A stretch of 54,544 nt of DNA from JBBKWH01 sp037968855. GTDB lineage: Bacteria; Pseudomonadota; Gammaproteobacteria; Pseudomonadales; Moraxellaceae. The stretch covers positions 1 through 54,544 of the forward strand of contig JBBKWH010000060.1 in the NCBI GenBank assembly GCA_037968855.1. The letters are read 5' to 3'. A program made the position numbers and the translations under genes. The notes beneath the pieces are model-generated. The model searched no databases. It worked only from the letters and a program-made list of their open reading frames with translations, and had not been told where the DNA came from. This document shows, piece after piece, positions 6,644-15,100 of the stretch; position 1 is the stretch's first letter, and each line of letters starts with the position of its first letter.

Positions 6644-8356
6644 ATGCGTGCTAGCCGCTTCCTGTTCGCCACTCTGCGGGAAACCCCAGGTGATGCCGAA
6701 GTTATCAGCCATCAGTTGATGATTCGTGCGGGTTTGATTCGTAAAATCTCAACCGGCTTATACACATGGTTGCCGATGGGAATGCGTGTCTTACATCGTG
6801 TGGAAGCGATCATTCGTGAAGAAATGGACAAAAGCGCACTCGAAGTCAAAATGCCAGTGGTTCAACCGATTGAGCTGTGGCAAGAATCTGGCCGCGAGCA
6901 AGGCTACGGCCCAGAGTTATTGCGCTTTAAAGATCGTCATCAAAACGATTTTGTGTTGGGGCCAACGCACGAAGAAGTCATTACATCGATTGCTCGCCAA
7001 GAGTTACGTAGCTATAAGCAACTGCCGCTCAACATGTATCAGATTCAGACCAAATTCCGTGACGAAATTCGTCCACGCTTTGGTGTGATGCGTTCGCGTG
7101 AATTCATCATGAAAGACGCCTACTCTTTTCATGCCAATCGTGAGTCGCTGGCCGATACCTACCAAGTCATGTATGACACCTACACCCGTATCTTTACCCG
7201 TCTTGGCTTAGATTTTCGCGCCGTACAAGCCGACACCGGCTCAATTGGTGGATTTGCCTCACATGAGTTTCATGTGTTGGCCGACAGCGGTGAAGACGAT
7301 ATTGCCTTCTCTAACGTCTCTGACTACGCCGCCAATATCGAAATGGCCGAAGCGGTGATGGATGGCGAGCGTCCAGCACCAAGCCAACAACTCAATACCA
7401 TCGACACGCCAAATGCCCACAGCATTGACGAGGTGTGCGCGCTATTGGATATCGACGCCAAACAAACCATCAAAACCCTGATCATTCGTGGCAAAACCGA
7501 TGAAGAGGGGTTTTATCCGTTATTGGCCTTGGTGTTGCGTGGTGATCATCAGCTCAACGAAATCAAAGCCGCAACCATCGAAGAAGCCGCTTCACCACTG
7601 GTCATGGCGACTGAAGACGAAATTAAAGGTCGCTTGGGTCTATCAATTGGATCGATTGGACCACAGGGGCTAGAAATTCCCGTGTTTGTTGATCGTGCTG
7701 CATCTGTCTTGGCAGATATGGTGGCGGGAGCCAACATCGAAGGCAAACACGTGATGGGCTTAAACTGGGAACGTGATGCCCAGATCACCCGTGTGGTAGA
7801 TATTCGTAACGTGGTTGATGGCGATATTTCACCCGATGGCCGTGGCACACTGCATATCCGTCGCGGTATTGAAGTCGGTCATATCTTTCAATTGGGCCAA
7901 AAATACTCCGAAGCGCTCGGCTGTAAAGTCTTGGGCGAAGACGGCAAGCCCGTCACCGTCACCATGGGCTGCTACGGCATTGGCGTTACTCGTGTGATTG
8001 CGGCAGCCATTGAGCAAAATTACGATGAGCAAGGCATTATTTGGCCAGAGTCGATTGCGCCGTTTAATATCGCCATTGTACCCATGAACCAAGCCAAGTC
8101 ACCACGGGCCGTTGCAGCAGCCGAAAAACTGTATGACGAACTCACCGACCTTGGTTTAAACGTGCTGCTTGATGATCGTAACGAACGCCCTGGCGTCAAA
8201 TTTGCTGACTTAGAACTGACCGGCATTCCGCATCGGATTGTGATCAGCGAACGTGGTTTGGATGCTGGCACCTTTGAATACCGTGGCCGCCGTGACAGTG
8301 AAGCACGTGAACTAGACATCGAATCATTGATGCGTGTTTTGCTACCACACGGCTAA
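6644..8356 (+). CDS. proS: Prolyl-tRNA synthetase
   Basis: Charges tRNA-Pro with proline in the cytoplasm. 570 aa, the usual length of the bacterial long form with an editing (INS) domain. Class II motif 2 lies around FRDEIRPRFGVMRSREFIMKDAYSFH, and the N-terminal block THEEVITSI and C-terminal anticodon domain (about 475-570, with NERPGVKFADLELTGIPHRIV) are intact. The ATG at 6644 is preferred over a GTG at 6632 because AGGTGA lies 8 bases before it. Single-gene unit with its own terminator. Confidence 0.97.
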   Translation: MRASRFLFATLRETPGDAEVISHQLMIRAGLIRKISTGLYTWLPMGMRVLHRVEAIIREEMDKSALEVKMPVVQPIELWQESGREQGYGPELLRFKDRHQNDFVLGPTHEEVITSIARQELRSYKQLPLNMYQIQTKFRDEIRPRFGVMRSREFIMKDAYSFHANRESLADTYQVMYDTYTRIFTRLGLDFRAVQADTGSIGGFASHEFHVLADSGEDDIAFSNVSDYAANIEMAEAVMDGERPAPSQQLNTIDTPNAHSIDEVCALLDIDAKQTIKTLIIRGKTDEEGFYPLLALVLRGDHQLNEIKAATIEEAASPLVMATEDEIKGRLGLSIGSIGPQGLEIPVFVDRAASVLADMVAGANIEGKHVMGLNWERDAQITRVVDIRNVVDGDISPDGRGTLHIRRGIEVGHIFQLGQKYSEALGCKVLGEDGKPVTVTMGCYGIGVTRVIAAAIEQNYDEQGIIWPESIAPFNIAIVPMNQAKSPRAVAAAEKLYDELTDLGLNVLLDDRNERPGVKFADLELTGIPHRIVISERGLDAGTFEYRGRRDSEARELDIESLMRVLLPHG

Positions 8357-8452
8357 ATCAATGCACATCAATGCCTCATGACAACACGCGATAGACGATC
8401 TTCAAGATCATTGATTTTGGGGATTGTCGCGGTCATATCACGTTAATAAATG

Positions 8453-8481
8453 GCCTGTTGGATCAAAACAGGCTTTTTTTT
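8453..8481 (+). terminator. Terminator after proS
   Basis: GCCTGTT and AACAGGC arms with a seven-base loop, followed by eight T. Confidence 0.8.
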
Positions 8482-8585
8482 GACCACAATACGTTTATAA
8501 TTACAACCAAGACAGCCCTTACAACACTGTCCGCCAATATGGTGAACCAACACAACATCCAACAATTTAAACAGATGACCCTCAC

Positions 8586-9218
8586 ATGACGCAATCACTC
8601 TCACTGCATAACGACCTTCGATTTGGCGATGATACCGATATTGATGCGCTTGGTATTTCAAGTGAAGAACTGGTCTGGCGCTTACCAGCCAATCTGCCAC
8701 GTAAACCCGAAGGTCTATCACTGGTCGAGCCACAGTACGACACCACTCACCGCCCCTATGTGCTAGAGCGACAAGATTATCTGCCCAGTCGTTTGATTTG
8801 GTGTGCACCGATTTTGGCTTTGGCAGTGCTGACATTATCGTTGGGATTAATCGCTGTGCGTATTCCGACACTCTGGCTGCTGCTGCCGCTGCTCATCAGT
8901 ATCACCGTCTGTTTATGGACTTGTATTGATCTGCGTCGGCATCGTTTAAGCCTTGACGACCATGGCATTCACTTTGGTATTTTGGACCAGATGCCCGAAT
9001 ATAGTGTGTCTTGGTTAGCGCTAGCTGGAGTCACTGTTGAGTCTAGTTGGTTTGGCCGTCGCTTGATCATCATGCACCGACAAGGGCCGGATGCCAGCTT
9101 AGAACTCAGCCACCTCATTCATTTAGATCAAGCCGTTAAGCAAATTCGGGATTATCAGCGTGGCTTATACCGCACACCCCATCCTTCAGCATGCGTATCC
9201 AAATCAGCACGGACTTAA
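8586..9218 (+). CDS. Two-helix membrane protein, unknown
   Basis: 210 aa. A soluble N-terminus of about 75 residues is followed by two adjacent transmembrane helices (about 79-122) and a cytoplasmic part of about 85 residues with beta-strand character (HRLSLDDHGIHFGI, WLALAGVTVESSWFGRRLIIMH), reminiscent of PH-like membrane proteins. I cannot place it in a named family. It overlaps the convergent flavodoxin gene by 4 bases at the stops. No strong ribosome site is visible. Confidence 0.6.
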   Translation: MTQSLSLHNDLRFGDDTDIDALGISSEELVWRLPANLPRKPEGLSLVEPQYDTTHRPYVLERQDYLPSRLIWCAPILALAVLTLSLGLIAVRIPTLWLLLPLLISITVCLWTCIDLRRHRLSLDDHGIHFGILDQMPEYSVSWLALAGVTVESSWFGRRLIIMHRQGPDASLELSHLIHLDQAVKQIRDYQRGLYRTPHPSACVSKSART

Positions 9219-9787
9219 ACGCTAGATAACCGATTGGTCAGCAGATCTGCCAAATAATCCCCAAACCAGACGGCTGTGTTGATATCACCACTGGGTGGGG
9301 TCTGCTCTGCTGGTGCATTGTCTGATTGGGTCATCAAGCCCAAAAAACCTGACATTCGATTTAAATCTGTCGGCTCGTGGCCACTTGGCATGAGCGGCAA
9401 ACCGCTCCACAACATGCCATGCTGCATGGCAAACAAGCACAACTGTTGCAGCACGGCCAGCTTATCACCCGACAACCCGCCAGAATTAGCAAAGCCTGCC
9501 GCCAACTTGCCGGACCATTGCCGTGCGCGCCAACGCTTAGAGCTGGCATCCATAAACAGCTTCATATCTGCGGTCACGCTACCCATGTAGGTGGGTGAAC
9601 CAAACACAATGCCATCGGCTTGATCCAATAGATCCCAATCGACCGCCTCGACGGACATGACATGAACCTGTAGATCAGCCATTTGCTGTGCGCCTTGCGC
9701 AATGGCATGTGCCACCCGCTCGGTATGGCCGTAGGCACTGTGATACACGATACAAAGCACTGGCAGAGTCAAAATCAAGCATCCCAT
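9215..9787 (-). CDS. Flavodoxin-fold NAD(P)H:quinone oxidoreductase-like protein
   Basis: 190 aa WrbA/flavodoxin-type FMN protein. The FMN phosphate loop is HSAYGHTERVA (about residues 16-26), and GSPTYMGSVTADMKLFMD is the second FMN contact, as in WrbA. GGLSGDKLAVLQQL and the later GHEP region also match. Probably a two-electron quinone reductase in the cytosol. A GTG at codon 10 (VLCIVYHS) is a possible later start, because family members usually begin just before this strand. Confidence 0.8.
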   Translation of the reverse strand: MGCLILTLPVLCIVYHSAYGHTERVAHAIAQGAQQMADLQVHVMSVEAVDWDLLDQADGIVFGSPTYMGSVTADMKLFMDASSKRWRARQWSGKLAAGFANSGGLSGDKLAVLQQLCLFAMQHGMLWSGLPLMPSGHEPTDLNRMSGFLGLMTQSDNAPAEQTPPSGDINTAVWFGDYLADLLTNRLSSV

Positions 9788-9867
9788 CCACAGTCAAAAA
9801 AATAAACATCGCATACTGATGCGCATCATGGTGTTACAGCGAGACGGTGTACACGGCAGGCAGACCA

Positions 9868-10668
9868 TCAACGTGGCCGAATCAGCGCCACCGTTGCCAT
9901 CCGTCCTGTACGTGGCTCTCGCCGAAACGAATAAAACCGCACCTCATCCATCACGGTACATTGATCACCGCCACTGACTTGGACAATGCCCAACGCTTGC
10001 AAACGCATCCGCGCCAGATCATACAGATTTGCCCACCAGCGTCCGTTGACCGATGGTAAAAACGCCGTCACTGCTGCCGGATCATGCAACATAAATGCAG
10101 CGCGCACTTCATCGCCAACTTCAAACGCGGTTGGCCCAATTGCTGCACCTAGCCACGCCATATTCGGCTTAACACGCATGGCCTGCACCGTTGATTCGAT
10201 CACGCCATTCAGCAAACCGCGCCAACCGGCATGAATACAGGCTACTTCACCCCCATTCGCATCACACAGCACAATCGGTAAGCAATCAGCGGTCATTACC
10301 ACAATCGCCACACCCGCTTGATCGGTCACGATGGCATCGGCATCCGGTGGATCAAAGGCCAGCGGCGAGTCATGATTGATCCGTACCACACGGGTGCTAT
10401 GGGTTTGATTGAGCCAGTGCACCTGATGCACACCCAGCGCGGCCAGTGACTGCAACAACATCAGCCGATTGGTCTGCACTAGTGCGGCATCATCGCTGAC
10501 ATGTAAGGCCAGATTGAATGTATCAAACGGCATACAGCTCACGCCTTGTGAGTGATTGCGCAAGGTTTGAGCGGCCCAGACGCTTGGCGGCAGACCATCC
10601 GCTAGCGGCCATGCACTCGCGGATGATGTCGTTTGAGGGTCGAGCTTAGAGATGGGAGCGACGTTCAT
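9868..10668 (-). CDS. pgeF: Purine nucleoside phosphorylase / polyphenol oxidase family (YfiH, laccase domain)
   Basis: 266 aa from the ATG at 10668; the open frame runs further upstream only inside rluD. Zinc/copper-site residues are present in NQTHST, MTADCLPIVLCD, CIHAGWRGLLNGVIE and GAAIGPTAFEVG. Members phosphorolyse adenosine and inosine and help correct peptidoglycan precursors. It overlaps the rluD stop by 23 bases and is co-transcribed with it, the usual gammaproteobacterial arrangement. Confidence 0.9.
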   Translation of the reverse strand: MNVAPISKLDPQTTSSASAWPLADGLPPSVWAAQTLRNHSQGVSCMPFDTFNLALHVSDDAALVQTNRLMLLQSLAALGVHQVHWLNQTHSTRVVRINHDSPLAFDPPDADAIVTDQAGVAIVVMTADCLPIVLCDANGGEVACIHAGWRGLLNGVIESTVQAMRVKPNMAWLGAAIGPTAFEVGDEVRAAFMLHDPAAVTAFLPSVNGRWWANLYDLARMRLQALGIVQVSGGDQCTVMDEVRFYSFRREPRTGRMATVALIRPR

Positions 10669-11710
10669 CACGCAATGCCTGTACCAGTTGTACAAAATCC
10701 TCTGGCCATGGTGCTTCAAACAGCATTTGCTCGCCAGTGGCCGGATGCACCAAACCAAGCTCACGCGCATGTAGGGCTTGGCGACGAAAGTTTTGCAGCA
10801 CCTCAACCAGCGCGGCACCTGCCCCACGCGGCAAGCGCACTCGCCCGCCATACACGCCATCGCCGACCAATGGCCAGTTCATATAAGCCATATGGACACG
10901 AATTTGATGGGTACGGCCTGTCTCTAGTTGCACGCGCAACAAGGTATGTGTGCCAAAACGCTCAGTGACCCGATAATGGGTAACCGATGGACGGCCGCCG
11001 GGTTGGACGTTCATTTTCAGACGATCTACCGCATGGCGACGAATCGGCTCATCAATCGTGCCACCGGCAATCACATGACCGACCACCACCGCGTCATACA
11101 CGCGATACACCGACTTTTCTTCAAGCTGCTGTGACAAGTGATGCTGTGCGGCCAAATTACGGGCAATTACCAACAGACCACTGGTGTCTTTGTCAATCCG
11201 ATGCACAATGCCTGCACGCGGTAGCTCAGCCAAGCGTGGATCGTGGTGCAACAGGCCATTGACCAAGGTGCCGTCCCAATTGCCTGCACCAGGGTGTACC
11301 ACTAGGCCAACGGGCTTGTTGATGACAATAATATCGTCATCTTCATAGACAATGTTCAGATCCATGGCTTGTGGCAAGCTATGCGTTTCGGCGGCCAAGG
11401 TGGCATCAAGGCGGAGTACCTCACCACCATTCACGCGCGTTTTGGCTTTGACGGTCTTGCCATCAAGGGTCAGTTGACCATCGGCCAACCAGCCCTTGAG
11501 TCGCTCACGCGAATAGTCGTTAAATACGCTGGCAGCCACTTGGTCAATCCGAAGCCCCGCCATGGTCTCATCGATCACGGCTTCACAATGAATCTGGGTT
11601 GCTGTGCTATCTGTTGATGATTCCCCCTCTTCGTCGACCAGATCTAAATCGTCGACAAGCGGTTCATTCGTATCATCGGTGTTCGGGTGTTGGCTTTGTG
11701 TGCGGGTCAT
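10646..11710 (-). CDS. rluD: 23S rRNA pseudouridine synthase D
   Basis: Makes pseudouridines 1911, 1915 and 1917 in helix 69 of 23S rRNA. 354 aa from the ATG at 11710 (a TTG at 11728 is less likely). An acidic N-terminal tail of about 45 residues is followed by an S4 domain (about 50-110) and the catalytic domain with HRIDKDTSGL, nucleophile D173. Divergent from bamD, which takes up its N-terminal side. Confidence 0.95.
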   Translation of the reverse strand: MTRTQSQHPNTDDTNEPLVDDLDLVDEEGESSTDSTATQIHCEAVIDETMAGLRIDQVAASVFNDYSRERLKGWLADGQLTLDGKTVKAKTRVNGGEVLRLDATLAAETHSLPQAMDLNIVYEDDDIIVINKPVGLVVHPGAGNWDGTLVNGLLHHDPRLAELPRAGIVHRIDKDTSGLLVIARNLAAQHHLSQQLEEKSVYRVYDAVVVGHVIAGGTIDEPIRRHAVDRLKMNVQPGGRPSVTHYRVTERFGTHTLLRVQLETGRTHQIRVHMAYMNWPLVGDGVYGGRVRLPRGAGAALVEVLQNFRRQALHARELGLVHPATGEQMLFEAPWPEDFVQLVQALRDERRSHL

Positions 11711-11785
11711 TTGGTATCGGCAGTTCAAAAGTGCTTAAATAGCCCGCATTGTAGCCCATCGTTGACCGGCCCCTGAGGAGTATTT

Positions 11786-12889
11786 ATGTCGATGTCCCGT
11801 TTGGCTGTTCTGGTCGTGTCCGTTTCAGTCGTGATGACCGGTTGTAGCAGCATGCCTTTTGTGAATCGGGACAAGAAGCCTGATGCTGGCCCAAAGAAAA
11901 GTGAGCAAGCGTATTACGCTGATGCACAAAAGAATCTTCAGCGTAATGAGTTTTCTGACGCCTCTGCTGCACTCGAAGCGCTAGACACCTATTACCCTGT
12001 TGGCCCATACACCGAGCAAGCCCAGCTTGACTTGATGTACTCCAACATGCGCAAGAGCGATTTTGCTGGTGCGGCCAGTGTTGCGGATCGTTTTATTCGT
12101 TTGCATCCAACCAATGACCAACTCGACTACGCCTATTATTTGCGTGGTGTCGCCAACATGGAAACCGGTTACGACGGCTTGCTGCGCTATACCAACCTTA
12201 ATCAAGCGCATCGCGATACCAGCTTTATGCGCTTGGCTTACGACAACTTTAACGACTTTTTAAAGCGCTTCCCCAACAGCCGCTTTACCCCAGACGTCAC
12301 CCAACGTCTACGGTTTATTGTCAATCAATTTGCCGAAAGCGAAATGAACGTGGCGCGTTTTAGTCTACAACGCAAAGCATGGGTCGCTGCGGTTCAACGG
12401 GCACGCTGGGTGATTGAATACTATCCACAAACCCCGCAAATCCCCGAAGCACTCGCCACTGCCGCTTATGCCTACCAGCAAATGGGCTCGCCAGAACTGG
12501 CTGCACCGTATATCGAACTGCTCAGACTCAACTACCCTGAGCTGCTCAACGGCAAACAAGTACGCGTTAATGCGGCACGTTTGGAAGGATCATGGCTCAA
12601 TCGTCTGACCCTTGGTATTGCCGGTCGTCGGGCAAGCAACAGCTTGCCGCCTGCACCACAATCCAATACCGCAGTGGTCAATCAGTCGATCAGTGGTGTG
12701 GCCAACGTTGAACAAACCGATGCCCCAACCCAAGGTCAAGCCCAGCAACAAGCCAATCAAAGCAATGCCTCGGCCAAAATTCGTCTTGGCCTACCGAACG
12801 AAGCCGAAGTCAATGCCGTGACTGACGCACAACCGGCCTTACAAGCCCCTGCATCTTTAGACAGCAGCAACGATCAGACCGCTCCCTGA
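11786..12889 (+). CDS. bamD: Outer membrane assembly lipoprotein BamD
   Basis: Periplasmic TPR lipoprotein of the BAM complex that folds outer-membrane proteins. 367 aa; signal peptide with lipidated C20 (VVMTGC). TPR repeats cover about residues 35-260 (YYADAQKNLQRNEFSDA, YYLRGVANM, HPTNDQLDYAYY). About 100 C-terminal residues are Gln/Ala/Asn rich and probably disordered, longer than in E. coli (245 aa). GAGGAG lies before the ATG. Divergent from rluD. Confidence 0.93.
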   Translation: MSMSRLAVLVVSVSVVMTGCSSMPFVNRDKKPDAGPKKSEQAYYADAQKNLQRNEFSDASAALEALDTYYPVGPYTEQAQLDLMYSNMRKSDFAGAASVADRFIRLHPTNDQLDYAYYLRGVANMETGYDGLLRYTNLNQAHRDTSFMRLAYDNFNDFLKRFPNSRFTPDVTQRLRFIVNQFAESEMNVARFSLQRKAWVAAVQRARWVIEYYPQTPQIPEALATAAYAYQQMGSPELAAPYIELLRLNYPELLNGKQVRVNAARLEGSWLNRLTLGIAGRRASNSLPPAPQSNTAVVNQSISGVANVEQTDAPTQGQAQQQANQSNASAKIRLGLPNEAEVNAVTDAQPALQAPASLDSSNDQTAP

Positions 12890-12912
12890 TTCCAAGCTGA
12901 CATGCTAATATT

Positions 12913-12944
12913 CCCCTCCGGTGCGCTGGTGTGCCGGACGGGGG
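12913..12944 (+). promoter_or_regulatory. Hairpin covering the dnaG ribosome binding site
   Basis: CCCC-T-CCGG pairs with CCGG-AC-GGGG across a loop that can pair further through GU pairs. The 3' arm contains the GGGGGA ribosome site, and the ATG follows at 12949. No T-run, so translational control is more likely than termination. Confidence 0.5.
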
Positions 12945-12948
12945 ATTC

Positions 12949-14925
12949 ATGCGCATTCCACAGTCTACTGTTGACCAAATTCTTGATCGTACCGATCTTG
13001 TCGAACTCATCGGCAGTCGGATCAAGCTAAAAAAAGCCGGTAAGAACTACACCGCTTGCTGTCCATTTCATCAAGAAAAATCGCCATCTTTTAACGTCCA
13101 GCGCGACAAAGGCTTCTACCATTGCTTTGGTTGTCAGGCCAGCGGCAACGCGATTGGCTTTTTGATGAACTACGAAAACCGCTCGTTTATCGAAGCCATC
13201 AACGAACTGGCGCAACGTGCCGGCATCGAACTACCCAAACGCGATAGCGACGCTGCGCCGCAATACAAATACGCCAAAGGCAACACCACAGATCGCAAGC
13301 CAACCAACAAAAAACCGCTGCAACCCTCAACAGCGGCTCCTAGCCCTAAAGCATCACCGACTCAGCCACATGCGCTAGATCAAGGCAGCATGGGCTTTGA
13401 TCCATTTGACTTACCCAGTGATGATGATCAAGACACAGGATCATGGTATCCCGACGATGCCTCCCCGATCAGCGATACCTCGCCAAGCCTTGAGCCAAAC
13501 GATCAGTGCGAAGGCAACCTGTACGACCTGCTCGAAGACATCACCCTATTTTATCAACAACAATTGCAACAACATGCCCCTGCACGTCAATACCTGAGCA
13601 ACCGCGGGCTAGATGGCGGGGCGTGTACCGATTGGCGCTTAGGCTATGCACCCACCGGCTGGCAACACCTAGAGCAACAGTTTCCGCAAGATATCGATGG
13701 CTTAAAGGCGTTGGGGTTGGTGCGGACCAGCGAACAAGGACGCGAATTTGACTTGCTACGTGATCGGGTGATTTTTCCGATTCGAGACCGTAAGGGCCGT
13801 GTGGTGGGCTTTGGTGGTCGCGCCATGGACGACACGATCAAGCCCAAATACATCAACTCGCCCGAATCAGCGGTTTTTCAAAAATCACATATTTTGTATG
13901 GCCTGTACGAAAGCCGCAAAGCCAAGCCAGAGTATTGGCTGATGGTCGAAGGCTATATGGACGTGATTGCCCTGCATCAAGCCGGTCTAGCCGGAGCCGT
14001 TGCAACCCTCGGCACAGCAACCAACAGCGACCATTTAGAGATGTTGTTTCGGCATGATCGACGCGTGACGTTGGCTTTTGATGGCGATAGCGCCGGACAA
14101 CGTGCCGCATGGCGCACCTTAGAACTGGCACTGCCTGCGCTTTCAGATGGCCGCGAGCTGCATTTTTTGGTCTTACCTGCCGCGCATGATCCCGACTCCT
14201 TGGTGCGACTTGAAGGAGCCAGCGGTTTACGCCAACGCATCGACAACGCCCCACCGCTGTCTGATTATCTCTACGAAACTCTATCACGCCAATTTGACCT
14301 GAACCGGCCAGAAGGCAAAAGTAGCCTGATGAACGAGGCACAAAAACTACTGGTGCAACTGCCGCAGCACGGCGCGTTTCGGCAACTACTACGCCAATCA
14401 TTACGGGAACGTCTAGGCATTGGCTGGAAAGCCCGTAGCGCCACCCCAAAAGACCATCTGATCTCGTTTGAACAAGGCTGTTCTTTAGAAGAAAAAGCCC
14501 TGTTGTTGTTATTGCACTACCCTGTCCTTGCCAAAAACCTACACCCACTGGTCGAACACAGTGCAATCGATCAGCCACTCGGTCAACTCTTAAGGCTACT
14601 CCAGCAGTGCCAAGGTCAACTGCCAGAAGACCCAGACCATGCCTTGTGTTTTTTGCTTGGCGCATGGCCAGACCAACAAGGCCGACTCAAGCTCTGTCAA
14701 CTGCTTGACCACGTCGATATCGACAGCTATGTGCAACGACCAGAGCGGCTCGAAGGACTATGCCAAGAACTAAGCTTACAATTGACCGAGGCCAGCTTGA
14801 TTCGTCAGCTTCGCCAAATTGGCAGCAGTGATTTGTCCCGCGTACAAGCACTCAAACACCAAGTCATGGCCATTCAACATCGCCTACACTTTAGAGAACC
14901 AATCCCCATGAGTATGGATGGCTAA
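12949..14925 (+). CDS. dnaG: DNA primase
   Basis: Makes RNA primers at the replication fork. 658 aa from the ATG at 12949 (MRIPQS). Zinc ribbon C38-H41-C59-C62; catalytic core with the TOPRIM motifs MVEGYMDV and FDGDSAGQRA; C-terminal DnaB-binding helical domain from about 460. Residues 95-190 form a Pro/Ser/Thr/Asp-rich linker between zinc and RNAP-like domains, longer than in E. coli. rpoD follows at 175 bp, as in the classical macromolecular-synthesis operon, but rpsU is replaced upstream by bamD. Confidence 0.96.
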   Translation: MRIPQSTVDQILDRTDLVELIGSRIKLKKAGKNYTACCPFHQEKSPSFNVQRDKGFYHCFGCQASGNAIGFLMNYENRSFIEAINELAQRAGIELPKRDSDAAPQYKYAKGNTTDRKPTNKKPLQPSTAAPSPKASPTQPHALDQGSMGFDPFDLPSDDDQDTGSWYPDDASPISDTSPSLEPNDQCEGNLYDLLEDITLFYQQQLQQHAPARQYLSNRGLDGGACTDWRLGYAPTGWQHLEQQFPQDIDGLKALGLVRTSEQGREFDLLRDRVIFPIRDRKGRVVGFGGRAMDDTIKPKYINSPESAVFQKSHILYGLYESRKAKPEYWLMVEGYMDVIALHQAGLAGAVATLGTATNSDHLEMLFRHDRRVTLAFDGDSAGQRAAWRTLELALPALSDGRELHFLVLPAAHDPDSLVRLEGASGLRQRIDNAPPLSDYLYETLSRQFDLNRPEGKSSLMNEAQKLLVQLPQHGAFRQLLRQSLRERLGIGWKARSATPKDHLISFEQGCSLEEKALLLLLHYPVLAKNLHPLVEHSAIDQPLGQLLRLLQQCQGQLPEDPDHALCFLLGAWPDQQGRLKLCQLLDHVDIDSYVQRPERLEGLCQELSLQLTEASLIRQLRQIGSSDLSRVQALKHQVMAIQHRLHFREPIPMSMDG

Positions 14926-15100
14926 ACTACAAAAACACAGTAAATCAGGGTAAAACCTTGAAAAACACCCACTCAGACTCCATTACAGCCGCATATGCCA
15001 CCCAACAGGATTCTAGCCATAGGATTCTAAATTCATCTGTCCGCATGCTATCCTTTGCGATTGCCCGTAGGCAGCCCGATTGACCGATGAGTGATGAACG
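14926..15100 (+). promoter_or_regulatory. dnaG-rpoD spacer with a direct repeat
   Basis: AGGATTCTA occurs twice, at 15007 and 15021, 14 bp apart start to start, followed by a possible -10 (TATCCT near 15051). This is a plausible place for an internal rpoD promoter and a factor-binding site. Not proven by sequence. Confidence 0.35.

Noticed and set aside
13853..14665. 270-aa minus-strand frame inside dnaG
   Set aside because: Shadow of dnaG: it overlaps conserved primase sequence and has no recognisable domain or start signal.
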